NCBI GenBank assembly: GCA_950022655.1
Contig: OX465579.1
Coordinates: forward strand, 81,986,515 to 82,050,514
From: Alentia gelatinosa
Taxonomy: Eukaryota > Annelida > Polychaeta > Phyllodocida > Polynoidae
DNA length: 64,000 bases
Reading direction: 5' to 3'
Part shown: piece by piece, positions 34,853 through 46,032 of the stretch
How the letters are laid out: each line of letters opens with the position of its first letter
How positions within the stretch are numbered: position 1 is the stretch's first letter
Program-made: the position numbers and the translations under genes
The notes under the pieces: model-generated
The model's database searches: none
What the model saw: only the letters and a program-made list of their open reading frames with translations
Told to the model about the DNA's origin: nothing

Positions 34853-37680
34853 TGATTGCAGATGATCAGCTCAAGCACCTGTGTCATACGAAATGATAAC
34901 CACGAGTTTAGGATGGTTTCCCGTTCACCCGCTAGAGGGCCCAATTATAGGGGGAAGAGGGAGGGGGTAGGTGGCTGCTGTATAGCTAGAAATGGCGCCA
35001 TAGTTCTTTATATCTCAAAATATAACCGAAATAATGTCAGATTCTACAGTGGTGTCTAAATTTGAATCAACGAAGTCGCTTGTATAACTTAAATTGCACC
35101 ATATTACTAAAGGACATTTTACAAGACATTCAGAAAACCAAGGTATTATGAGACTGGTTACTTCTTGAATTGAGAATTAGATGAACTATATATTTAGTGT
35201 GGAGGAAATGCTATATACCGTAAGATGCTGACCCCAAGTGACTACATATGGAAGTTTTGACGTTTGTTGTAACTAGTTTAAATACACTATTAGTGGGGCA
35301 GACATAGCTGAAAAATTATCGGTATTGTACATTTAATCTACAAATCAGTATATGATACTTGAATATCAAACGTGTGGATATATATCATCGCTATTCATAT
35401 GGCCTACTCAGAATTGGGAACAGTCGGTGAAGTACGTACAGCAACAATATTAAGGACCCTTATGATTATGTAATGCCCACCCCAATCATAATCGGGTCTT
35501 TGAAGTGCACACAGCGACAGAAAGTACACTGATTCGTCAGATCATTTGTCCACAGATGGTGAAGGGTTAGTATTTTGCAGTGAGCTCATAATCTATATAA
35601 CCCATGCTCAGAAACAAGATAGTTATAGTCGACCGGGCAATAGGGCTGTTTGGATGTCATCGATCCAACTTTACTTGAAGAGCAATTTAACTCCTATCAA
35701 CAGAATCTGTTAAACAATCAATGTGTAATCAGAGTAAGGAATATCTTGTTATTAGGACAATTTGTAGAGGATTCATGATTTTAATGGATTTGACATTAAT
35801 ATCAATAGCATTGTCCTCCACTTTCATACACAGCTAATGTTTCAAAGTTTTGCATTTGTACACTTGCAGTTGACAGATACTAGTTTAGGGTGGGAGTTGA
35901 AGAGTCGAATATCCTTGCTGTCGCTATGAAGAGGACCATCCTCATGTCATTACAAAGGAAACAAAAAATATTATTTTGTTATATTCAATTAACAAGAAAT
36001 CTAACAAATTTGCAGGAGGAAGAGGATTAGCCTTTTCTTCAGATTGCATCACCTTGTTTCTTTTGACTTTTAATCTTTAGACTGTAATTGGCATCAAGCC
36101 TGTCAACATATTTAAGTTTCAGTTGAATATTGCACATAGATATTGCTCAAATAAGTTCTGCAAATGACTGCTGGACCAGTCAGCAGTACATGATCAGTTC
36201 AATTTGTACATTGCATGTTGTCAGGCAAAGCTTTAGTGTCCAGGGTGGATTTGGTCCATTGCTCAAGCCTTAGTTCTACATACCCATCATCTAGTTTTCT
36301 TCCTCAATCCTCTAGACTGTATACAGCTTCTGCCTCTGATCATTAATTTCCTAAGGGATTGCCCAGCTGATTTATAGTATCAGAATCAGCATCATTCACA
36401 AATGTTATATGAATGCTTTCCTCTTCTCCCAGATGTTGATGATCTGTAGAAATATTTTTGTGGAGAATGACATCCATCAGCTAGGGTGGCCCTCCTGAGG
36501 ATAGACAGATATTTTATCCCACTGCCCGACTAGATCTATTGCCAAAACAAAGGAATCATGGTGGGTCTTTTAAACAGCAAACTTTCCCTGAAAGAATGCA
36601 GCCTGTATGTCTCTATAGAAGTACAGCCCTAAGATACACTGATATCTCCTCCCTCAATAATGATGCGTGTATCAACTGATTTGGCATACTTGGATTTTTA
36701 TTGACAATTCCAAACCGTGAAACTGAAAATAAACATGAAAATTGTTTCACTCTAGTAGGGTTTAAAATGACATTACACATGTTCTAATATGAGATTTAAA
36801 CTATCAGACTATAAATGTGATGAACATGACTTAGATACGATGTAAGTACTTTTGAATATCTAATTATAACTGAACTAGGAAATGGCAAGAAGTGTTGTCA
36901 ATACTATGTGACCAGATTTTACAGCGAACATGTGACAGTAAAATAGCACCAAAAATCTGACTCAAGTATTTGTTTGATTTTCTGCTCATACATCAAAATA
37001 CATCAATACAATGTTACTCCTGATAACATAAATGCCCTACCACGACTGTCCTTTGAGGAGGACAGTAATTGGAGTACTTAGGATGGATTTACATGGCTGC
37101 ACTCTGGTTGGCTACATGTGGCATCCTAAAGAAATAATTTCAATGGATATAGAAATATATACCTCCTTATGTTTGATATATAAAAATCTTATGTGAATCT
37201 AATCCACACTTGAACTTGGCAATTCTAGTGCGAGTTAGAAGTGACGGCATGTGACAATGGTACCAGATAACATAAACCAACGTGATTTATAAAGGGACAT
37301 CTATATGTTGACCATACAACATTTTACATGAAAAGGTAGTTTAAGGTACATACCATTCCCAATTGAGTGTATGTTGACAATACACGTGTTGTCTGATGCT
37401 TAAATTTGAGTTACTGATTTCAGTAGACTTTGTAATTTCAGAATGTGCTACATTTGCATCTTGAATAATGCTGGGTTGCCGTAGACAACCAAGACCACAT
37501 TTAAAGTATTTGCCTAACAAGGCCTTGTCAACTGAACCATCTCGAATTACACCTGCTTCCACTATGACTTCATCCAAGCCTGAGCCTTTGAATCATTTAT
37601 ACCTTGTGTACATGTAGCTCATTTAGATGTGGAATGTACCCATAAAGGTTGTGATCTTTGAAAACCTGACTGGATTTTTT
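34853..37680. other. No gene recognised
   Basis: A copy of the GAATTGGGAACAGTCGGTG word lies at about 35412-35440, with ATCATAATCGGGTC downstream, as in the 16.1-16.5 kb cluster. The remainder is AT-rich with short frames. A minus-strand 78-residue frame (37341-37577) has no motif. Confidence 0.4.
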
Positions 37681-37838
37681 TTGTGACCTGCACATACCAT
37701 TTGTCAACAATCTGACACCAAGCAAATTACCATGATTACGCTGCTGTCAACAATGTCGTAATCGAACGAACAGATATGTGACGTCAACCGATGACAACAT
37801 CAAGCCCACTTGAGTGGTAGCTGCCACACAGATAAGAC
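37681..37838. repeat. Tandem unit A (interrupted by the gypsy element)
   Basis: This matches 43490-43645: GACCTGCACATACCATTTGT through CGGTAGCTGCCACA-like sequence to GATAAGAC. The unit is cut after GATAAGAC by the LTR element, and its last ~30 bases (CTAGCCACATATTACAAAG) lie beyond the element at 43458-43488. The full unit is about 189 bp. Confidence 0.85.
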
Positions 37839-38629
37839 TGTAGTGTTATACGCACACGCCGCCCTGGTGGCGTTTCTTGTAACTAACATATGTAAAAGTT
37901 GTCTGGGACTGCTACCAGTTACAGCCCGGTTACAGGAAGTGAAATCTGGTGATTCTCGGGAGCGGAGCCTACGTCACTAAGATACACTGCGTTGCTCGAT
38001 TGTCTCACTCTGCAGTTTATTTTCCCGAAAGCGGTGCAGTGCACTCCCACACGCACGAAGGGTTAAACAACTTTTCACTCCATTGCAACCAATGTTAAAT
38101 CCACTGTAAATCTCTGGTAATATCTCAGTAAATATCCAACTTAGGAACACCAAACAAAAAAGGTATAGAGGTGGAGAATAGGAGAAGATGTTTGGTGGTT
38201 TTTGTTTATCAATTCGTTTTGCAAAGATTGTTTTATTTGGTGTTTTCCCCAGCAAACTGCCGAAATTGCCGATGCCAGGCTGCTACAAATGTCAAAATAA
38301 AAACTTGCTCAAAAGTACAAAAATGTGCAGATTCAAACATTCAAACTTGTATCCCACAATGTTTATTGATATATCTTGTTAGAAACACATCAAAATACCT
38401 TTAATTGTGTATATTAATCATGTACAGTGAGTTCAAACATCGATTTACATTTTGTCAATCGAGCAATAATAACAGAAAGCTAGGGTGATCAAAACTGGCA
38501 ATACCCTTTGCCCCTAGCAGCCGTGAAAGAAGCTAAACGTTCCGCTCCCGAGAATGCTTGAATACAACAGTTAACAAGAAGATGAATCTACTTGTCTTTT
38601 ATTAATCTAAGCCCAGAAGCTTTACAAGA
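37839..38629 (+). repeat. 5' LTR, split by an inverted-repeat element
   Basis: The LTR sequence 37839-37951 and 38556-38629 (about 187 bases) flanks the 37952-38555 insertion. Joined conceptually it aligns with 43264-43452 throughout. Confidence 0.9.
37952..38555 (-). mobile_element. Inverted-repeat DNA element (MITE-like), copy 2
   Basis: The termini ATTCTCGGGAGCGG and CCGCTCCCGAGAAT match copy 1 (4935-5556), and the interior matches it in reverse orientation. It lies inside the gypsy 5' LTR. The uninterrupted LTR reads CTGGTCATGCTTG; the filled one reads CTGGTGAT...GAATGCTTG. The difference is the element plus one extra AT, which indicates a 2-bp AT target duplication. Confidence 0.9.
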
Positions 38630-38647
38630 TGGTGTCAGAACTGAAGA
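38630..38647 (+). other. Primer-binding site
   Basis: TGGTGTCAGAACTGAAGA begins at the first base after the LTR, as expected for a tRNA-primed gypsy element. The tRNA identity was not assigned. Confidence 0.7.
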
Positions 38648-38920
38648 TGTCTTTCATTCATGCCCCAAAAGTGAAGACTGAAATGAAATCTGCCAGGTTT
38701 GATGTGTGACACTCAAAGATGCTCTGGGACTTTCTGTGAATAGGCACTGATTTCTAATAAGTTTGGATCAAACTAGGCACATCAACTAGCCTAGTCTAGC
38801 TTACTACTGACATTACTTTGAACATTGATTGCAAAACTATATCCTGAAATATCATAAACATTGACTTTATATGAATGCTGTAGATCTAGTGCCTAGGCCT
38901 GTCAGTACATATAGAAGAAA

Positions 38921-39675
38921 ATGGCTACTGCTTCAGTAAAACCACATGAAATCCTAAATTGGAAAGGGGTAACCCATCTCATTCTTGGATCCTATGGAAA
39001 AGAAAATTTGAAATCTACCACAGGGCCACAGGCTCCAATGCAGAGGAGGGTGACAGAAAAATTGGTTTATTACTCCACCACATAGGGGATGAAGGGCTGG
39101 ACATATTTGACAGTTTTGTTTTCAAGCCCCAAACTGATAACCCCATAGATGGACAACCACCTATCCCAGCAGAGGACCCTAATAATTATGATACAGTCAT
39201 TGAAAAGTACACTGAGTATTTTGGTAAGAGGGATCCACAACTGTTGCTCAGGGAACAATTCTGGTTTCATCTCAAGAGGGGGGCCTCCCAAACATTGGAG
39301 TCATGGGTGCTAGCAGTAAAGAAGTTTGCCGCAGAATGTAAATTCCCGAAAGATTATATGGAGCAGGCAGTACGAGACAAGTGAACATTCTCATGTACAG
39401 AAGAGTCATCGAAAGCGAAGCTGTATGATGTCGGCGCAGGGCTGACATTGGACAGAACTGTCGAGATCCTGTACCAGAAAGAAACTACTAGATACAAACT
39501 CCAAGAGTCGAAGAGTGCGAACATCGATGTAGTGCGCAGCAGGTTCAAGAAAAGCAGTTCAAGCAAGTCAGCAGATAAAAAAGCGAAAACCGGCGACAGA
39601 ATTAACCCTATCGCGCCAGGTACCCGCGGCAGGGGTACAGTCATGGAGCCGGGTACTAGTTCCAGTGACTACCGC
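38921..39675 (+). pseudogene. Gypsy gag (broken)
   Basis: The start ATGGCTACTGC at 38921 lies about 290 bases after the primer site. The frame changes within about 40 codons (near 38960). The main gag stretch then runs to a TGA at 39382, where the frame would otherwise continue. A basic Ser/Lys-rich tail (SRFKKSSSSKSADKKAK) follows in the next frame to a stop at the edge of the 39679 insertion. It resembles gypsy capsid proteins in length and in the RDPQLLLREQFWF-type helical segment. Nonfunctional. Confidence 0.78.
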
Positions 39676-39678
39676 TAA

Positions 39679-39935
39679 AGGCCGGGCATATAGGCCTATT
39701 GTGAACATTTTGATCTCTGTATCACGTGACATGACACGTGATATATAATACTATTTTCTATTTCTCCTGGAATATCAAACATGATGTTATATCTACATTC
39801 TCTGAAAGTTTCATGTTTATTGGACCATTATTTCCAATTTTATCTTAAAAAACGAATATTTTGTAAATGATGCCTCAAGGCATCACCCGGCCAGCCCTGG
39901 TTGATGCCTGAAGGCATCACCCGGCGTGAATGGGT
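39679..39935. mobile_element. 257-bp insertion with TAA duplication, between gag and pol
   Basis: TAA occurs at 39676-39678 and at 39936-39938. The segment between has no gypsy similarity and separates the gag tail from the zinc-knuckle start. Its right end carries two TGATGCCT(C/G)AAGGCATC palindromes followed by ACCCGGC, also found at 17000-17066. Its left end has GGCCGGGC, possibly the inverted partner of GCCGGGT. A TAA duplication is typical of PIF/Harbinger-type elements; that class assignment is an inference. Confidence 0.62.
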
Positions 39936-42900
39936 TAAGTGTGGATATTGTGGAAGTGAGCACATGAAAGGCAAAAAGAACTGTCCTGCAAAAAGTCACA
40001 CTTGTGAGAAGTGTAAATTAAAGGGTCATTACTCAAAGGTTTGCCGCACGTCTAAATCTCGGGTTTCTCAAGTTGTCGAGGGGGAGAAGGATGATAGTTC
40101 CGATGACAACGAATCGCACATATTCATTGGCAGCGTGACGACTAGCCAAGTAAATGTGACGTCATCCAAAACCACTCCAGATGACAAACCGACTGATTCA
40201 AGTAAAGGCTGGTATATAAAGCTCAAGGCTGGTCCAGATATCCTATCATGGTACATAGACTCAGGAGCTGAGATATCGGTGATGCCCGACACGCTCTACA
40301 AGAAGTCATACGGGGATATTCAGCCAACCAGATGCACACTGTTTGCTACAGGCGAGCATCAATTACAGACAATGGGATGTGCTCGTATGGAGTTAAGACG
40401 TGGAGACTCTACAATCCTCGAAGATGTTTATGTAGTAAAAAGCGTTAAGTCGCTACTCCCTGACAACCCGCAATTGAGAAATTAGGACTGATACCTAACA
40501 TACCTGGTGCATACAGGATCAGAGCCGTGAACAGTGATAGTCCTAAATTGGACACAAAGGATAAGGTCATCAAAGCCTACCCAAAACTCTTCAATGGACT
40601 GGGTAAGCTCAAAGGTGAATACACTATCCGACTCAAGGACAATGCAAAACCTTTCTGCCTCTATACCCCACGCACGGTACCATTGCCTCTTATGAAGAAG
40701 GTAGAAGAGGAAATTGCAGCACTTGTGAAGTCAGAAGTGATTGTGCCTGTAGATGAGCCGACAGACTGGTGCGCACCTATGGTGGTCGTACCGAAGCCAA
40801 ACGGGAAAGTACGATTATGAAGGAGTCCGTCGTGAACTCTATGTGATGAAAAAAGTAGAAGAGACCCTTGGGAGTATATCAAGTGGGAGTGTGTTCTCCA
40901 AGCTGGATGCTAATTCCGGCTTCCACCAAGTGTTACTGACCGATGAAAGTGCGAAGCTTACAACATTCATAACACCTTTTGGTAGATATATGTTCAGACG
41001 GCTACCCTACGGAATCTCATCCGCACCTGAGCACTTCCAAAAGCGAATGGACAAAGAACTGACAGGCCTTCAAGGAGTGTTGTGTCACATGGATGATATC
41101 CTCGTGATCGGCAAAGACAAACAAGAGCACGATGAACGTCTAACTAAAGTACTGAACCGACTGCAAGACAGCAGGATCACTTTAAACAAGGACAAGTATG
41201 TCTTCGCCTCAAACAAACTTCACTACCTTGGTCAGGTGATAGATGCAGATGGAATCAAGAAAGACCCAGCGAAGGTCAAAGCGATCATTGACATGCCTGA
41301 GCCCAAAGATGTCCCAGATGTCAGAATATTCCTTGGCATGGTCAATCAGCAAATGAAGTTCCTAGAGAATCTTGCAGAAGTAACAAAACCTATCAGAGAT
41401 CTCCTTAAAAAGGATTCCGAATGGACTTGGGATCACCCACAAAAATCAGCATTCAATGAACTGAAGCAAATGCTGGCTTCCGACAAAGCCCTTGCTTTAT
41501 ACGACCCGGAAAAAGAGACAATCATATCTGCAGATGCAAGTAGTTATGGTGTAGGGACCGTGATCAGACAACGTCCGAAAGATGGGAATCTCAAGGCAGT
41601 CGCTTATACCAGTAGATCAATGACAAAGACGGAGGGCAGATATGCTCAAATTGAGAAAGAAGCATTGGCGACCACATGGGCACTTGAACACTGGAGCGAT
41701 CTCCTTATTGGCATTAAGTTTCATGTGGAAACCGACCATAAGCTGTTAGTGCCACTATTCTCAACCAAATTGATTGACGAACTACCAATCAGGATCCAAC
41801 GATTCAGACTCAGACTGATGAGATTTGACTTCACAATCAGTCATGTTCCTGGAAAACTCCTAACCACAGCAGATGCTCTCTCGCGGGCACCACATGAAGA
41901 GTCAAGAAGCGATCAGCAAGCAGTGGATCTTCAACATGAAGTTGAGGCATATGTGAATGCTGTCATGGTATGCCTTCCAGCATCGGATAAACGTCTAGAT
42001 GAGATCCGCCAAGCACTAAAAGAGGATGAGACACTGAGTGTTGTCATACACCATGTAGAACATGGATGGCCAGAAGCTAGACGTGACATATCCGGTCCAC
42101 TTGTGAAATACTGGACTGAAAGAGGGAACCTCTCTCTACATGAAGGGTTACTACTACGTGGAAGACAACTCATTGTGCCAGCTAGCCTGAGAGTTGATGT
42201 CTTACGAAAACTGCATGATGGTTTACCAAGGACTTACCAAGACTAGAGCCAATATCAGCTCCTTAGTATGGTGGCCTGGAATAACCAAAGATGTTGAGAA
42301 GACAGTGAAAAATTGTGTCACTTGTGAGAAGCATAGGAGAGAACAGGTCGAACCTATGAAAGGAACAGAATTTCCTGAACGTCCTTGGTCAAGAGTGGCA
42401 GCCGATTTTTTCTATCATAAAGGGCTGACATACCTACTTCTCGTTGACTATTACTCAAGAGACATTGAGGTGTGTCAAGTGACTAAAAATGTTGATTCGG
42501 CTGAGACCATCGCTAAAATGAAGAGGATGTTCTACCATCAAGGCATTCCTGATATTCTGTTTAGTGATAACGGACCACAGTTCGCGTCAGCAGAGTTCAA
42601 ACGCTTTGCAGATCACTACAAATTTGAACACCTTACATCATCTCCAAGATATCCTCAGTCAAATGGTAAGGTAGAGAGAACTGTTCAAACCATGAAGGCA
42701 ATCTTGAACAAGACAGACGATGAATACCTTGGCCTTCTCTCATACAGGAATACACCATTGCAAAATGGATTTTCACCCAGCTCAACATGACAAGAAACCT
42801 AGGCCCTGGTCCCAATATACCACCAGTTCACCAAAGTGATCTAGCCACAACTACAACAGTGGTTACACCAACTATTACTCGTCCACAACCTGTGGAGATC

Positions 42901-43023
42901 ACTGATGCCCATCCAGTGGTCACCAACTCCTGATCGAGGTGCCACCCCTAGCGTACCTGATCCGGAACCGAGAAGATCTAAGCGACAGAGATCTGCTCCT
43001 AAAAGACTGATAGAAGAATACTA
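39936..43023 (+). pseudogene. Gypsy pol: zinc knuckle, protease, RT, RNase H, integrase (broken)
   Basis: CCHC knuckles (CGYCGSEH... and CEKCKLKGHYSKVC) lead to protease motif WYIDSGAEISVMP (about 40250-40290). A frameshift near 40470 follows, then the RT N-terminus to a stop at 40820. A small deletion after NGKVRL removes part of RT. RT resumes with FSKLDANSGFHQV and the catalytic HMDDILVI (about 41088). RNase H has SADASSYGVG. Integrase has an H-H-C-C zinc region (CVTCEKH), AADFF, SDNGPQF and the NGKVER glutamate (about 42660), with a frame change near 42240. The frame breaks again near 42790 and a basic C-terminal tail ends by a TAA at about 43021. No chromodomain is seen. Confidence 0.88.
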
Positions 43024-43251
43024 ATGACTCTTCTCTTTCAGATTACTTATTATATTACTTTATAAGTTAGAAAGCATTTAAAGTTACCAAAGAACATTTG
43101 ATCATATTATTTCATATTCAAAGACAATGAACAGTCCATTTACTTTCCGAGACTTTCATATACATATTGACTTATAAGAGACTTATAGAGTTACTAGTAT
43201 CTCATATATGAAAAACTTTGAGAAATAGTATTATCTAAACGATAACTCTCT

Positions 43252-43263
43252 TGCAAAGGGAGA
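43252..43263 (+). other. Polypurine tract
   Basis: GCAAAGGGAGA lies immediately upstream of the right LTR, the expected plus-strand priming site. Confidence 0.65.
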
Positions 43264-43452
43264 TGTAGTTTTATACGTGCACGCCGCCCTGGTGGCATTT
43301 CTTGTAACTAACATATGTAAAGGTTGTCTGGGACTGCTACCAGTTACAGCCCGGTTACAGGAAGTGAAATCTGGTCATGCTTGAATACAACAGTTAACAA
43401 GAAGATGAATCTACTTGTCTTTTATTAATCTAAGCCCAGAAGCTTTACAAGA
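43264..43452 (+). repeat. 3' LTR (189 bp, intact)
   Basis: It starts TGTAGTTTTATACG and ends AAGCTTTACAAGA, is preceded by a polypurine tract and is followed by the AAGAC target duplication. It keeps the uninterrupted AATCTGGTCATGCTTGAATA that serves as the empty site for the insertion in the other LTR. Confidence 0.9.
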
Positions 43453-43488
43453 AAGACCTAGCCACATATTACAAAGACATACCTATTT

Positions 43489-43678
43489 GTGACCTCCACA
43501 TACCATTTGTCAACAATTTGACACCAAGCAAATCCCCTCGATCGCACTGCTGTCAACAATGTCATAATCGAACAAACATACATGTGACGTCAGCCGATGA
43601 CAACATCGAGCCCACTTGAGCGGTAGCTGCCACAAAGATAAGACCTAGCCGCGTATTACAAATATTTAGTTCTAAAAG
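43489..43678. repeat. Tandem unit B (uninterrupted)
   Basis: This is a second copy of the 37681-37838 unit in the same orientation. Here GATAAGACCTAGCCGCGTAT runs on without an insertion, which preserves the pre-insertion sequence of unit A. Confidence 0.85.
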
Positions 43679-43960
43679 AAGGACATAAACTGGATAATTA
43701 TGAACTACCATCCAAGTGGCATTCCTTTTCCTTCAAGCCCTTTCCACCTTGCACCCAACATCATATAAGGTTGTTTTGCTTGTAAGCTTGGCATTTGTCA
43801 TGAAATATGTGGCCTTGCTCATTTCATCTGGCAGGAACTTGCTGGCTTGAAAACCAAGGAACAGTTTGTTCTTCTGGTGCTGGATGTGTCCCATTCTCCT
43901 TATTACTGGCCAATACATGAATGACACTTCGCATGCACTGTGTTTTTGTGTCTCCAGGCT

Positions 43961-44004
43961 CCACATGGAATAAACCACCACATTTTTATTCCATGTGGTG
44001 GTTT
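43961..44004. repeat. Compound palindrome
   Basis: AAACCACCACAT and ATGTGGTGGTTT pair across about nine bases (43972-44004). The overlapping CCACATGGAATA and TATTCCATGTGG (43961-43998) give an alternative pairing. Confidence 0.6.
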
Positions 44005-44055
44005 GCCCTTTTTTGTGCCCTGTATGGGGCCGTATTATATTTTCCCGCCAAGTTC

Positions 44056-44280
44056 CTTCAGCTTTGAGCAAACCTCTTCTGGAAGGCTACGGTAGATTGA
44101 ATATTACGGCCAACCATGTCCTTAGCTGTGTTACAGCACCAGCCTGCAAAAACATGACATTTGTACGGTAAATGCATTTCCCCTCCAAGTTCCTTTGGAA
44201 GGTTGGATGAATATTATGGATGACCCATGTCATTAGCTGTGTTTCAGGCACCAGCCTACACAAAAATGACATTTGCACTG
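44056..44280 (-). repeat. Tandem duplication of a ~110-130-bp coding segment
   Basis: AATATTACGGCCAACCATGT, CTTAGCTGTG, CACCAGCCTG and ATGACATTTG recur in the same order at 44098-44165 and 44211-44275. CCAAGTTCCTT precedes each. The copies are diverged, so the event is old. Confidence 0.7.
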
Positions 44281-44663
44281 TGAGACTGTCCAGCACCTGT
44301 CAGTGTATCATTCTTAAGATCATCATTGTCCACTACCACTACAGCTGGTTCACCAACAGGTATCTCAAATGGGTAATTGATTGATTTTGTTAAACTGGTT
44401 ACAGCCCAAGGGTCACATAGGAACTGAAGATATTTGTTGCTGATTCTCAATTTCTTACTATGTAAAATGTCAACAGTCTCTATGGCATGCAGCATGGCAG
44501 TCAGATAAGTTACAGTTGTTGTACATTGATCAGTTATGTAGTAGGTAAATATAGATTCAACAGACTGAATAGCAGGATTATCATCACCTATTGTCCTGTT
44601 TGGATGCTTTAGCCAGGTAAGGAACATCTGTAGACTAACATTTAGGTTTTCATCATCTTCCAA

Positions 44664-45698
44664 TCAATGAATGTATGGGGGCCAGGGGATGGTCTTTGAA
44701 GTCAGCACTGCTTCTCTCTGTTAGGTAGCACAGTTATTGTCAAGCTGGTCAGTAGCTATACCAAGTGAGGACAGAGCAGCTTCCACATAAAACCCAGCTG
44801 ATGTTGTTATACACCACTTCGCTCATGTTCCTTTAGGAGAAGTCCTTTATGAAGCCAGATTTGGCTTTACATCCATGGCCAAAATGTGAGAGAATCCTGT
44901 TTTAGTCTTGGCCCAGTCTCTGTAAAGTGCAAATTTCATGATCTTCCAAGACAATCTGTTCCACATGGTGAAAGAAGATGGCCCTTGCCTCCCTAATTTT
45001 GCAAGTGCATCTGGTTTTCTTCAGTTCAGATGTATGATGAATGTACTCTATCCAACAGTTCTATAATACCAAATTTCTGGACCTATAGTACTTTGGAAGT
45101 CAATGAGAGATGAAATAAGAATATTGAGTCTTTCTCTCATTTTCGGATTCTGTATATGGATGGTATGTACTTTGTACTTTGCCCATGCAGCTATGGTAGA
45201 GATACATGAGCATAACGGTCGATTTTTTAAAGCCTGCTAAATTGCGCTTTCATCCTGGGATCAGACACCCAAAAAATAATTTTAGAATAATACTTTTTAT
45301 ATCTTATATTAATTACCCACTAAGTACCTTCAAGAAAGATTTAACAAAATCCAACGAAATCAGACAAATGGTTTAGATTTGAGAGCCTTTTGAAATTGTG
45401 TATAATACTGCATGTTGTCTACCCCCCCTAACATATTTGAAATTTCAAGAGACATTATAAAAGCTTATAATTTGGGAAAAACTATTATTATATGGTGACA
45501 TATGTTAGATTTGACCCTAAACACTTTTATCACATATTAGATTTGAAACAAAAGCTCTGAGCCATATTTGGGTATGGGCCACACGGGGGTGTCGGACAAC
45601 ACGAGGGGTGTCTGACAACACATTTTTAAAACTACACAGAACAATGAATAAAATAATATCAGTAACTATAATCCTTTATATTCTTAATGAAGTGGTAG
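44664..45698. other. No gene recognised
   Basis: Many stops occur in all frames. It may include upstream parts of the 43.7-44.7 kb pseudogene, but no motif is readable. Confidence 0.35.
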
Positions 45699-45754
45699 AT
45701 CTTGTGTTCAAGCCGTTTGATACTAGTAAAGACATCTGGTTTAGATATACAACA
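45699..45754 (-). repeat. 3' LTR (56 bp, deleted)
   Basis: It matches the 5' LTR at both ends but lacks the middle block (TGGTTGATACAAGGACTATA and about 30 further bases). The deletion is flanked by GGT in the longer copy. The outer terminus is altered (ATC instead of TGT). Confidence 0.65.
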
Positions 45755-46032
45755 CTCCTCCATGCTTAATGGTTTTGATATTGTACTGGAATAAACATAT
45801 AATTAGAACATGTTTAAAGTCTTTGGTCTCTTTGAGGTAGATGTCCATAACTATGAGTATACTGCTTATAAGTATGAATATGCTTAGTTCTTGTGAGTTT
45901 TTAAAATTCAACAAATCAACTTGTATCTAGATAGTCCTCTATCAACTAACCATAACTGTTTTCTTTACTTAATATTACTTTTAACATAACCAAAAGTGAG
46001 TGTCAGAAATCTTAGTCTCTGAAATATAACAG

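Larger units (their letters stand above)
37839..43452 (+). mobile_element. Ty3/gypsy LTR retrotransposon (inactive), with two nested insertions
   Basis: Near-identical LTRs start TGTAGT and end TTACAAGA. AAGAC is duplicated at 37834-37838 and 43453-43457. The primer site TGGTGTCAGAAC directly follows the left LTR, and a purine-rich tract GCAAAGGGAGA directly precedes the right LTR. Gag, zinc knuckle, protease, RT, RNase H and integrase are all recognisable in order but broken by several frameshifts. The LTRs differ at five positions, so the copy is fairly young yet dead. A 604-bp element sits in the left LTR and a 257-bp element sits between gag and the zinc knuckle. No env-like frame is seen. 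Confidence 0.92.
43733..44663 (-). pseudogene. Fragment of an unidentified large multicopy protein family
   Basis: The frame 44256-44663 encodes NPAIQSVE..., then TYLTAMLHAIETVDILHSKK, then EPAVVVVDNDDLKNDTLTG followed by SHSANVIFV. The order (helical segment, then a DNDD...DTLTG...SH motif) resembles uncharacterised, multicopy, probably transposon-linked proteins I associate with cnidarian and mollusc genomes. This is from memory and unverified. It stops at a TAG where the tandem copy at about 44155 has CAG. A second minus frame (43733-44071) lies downstream without known motifs. A roughly 110-bp coding segment is duplicated in tandem. No zinc fingers or catalytic motif are visible. Confidence 0.45.
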
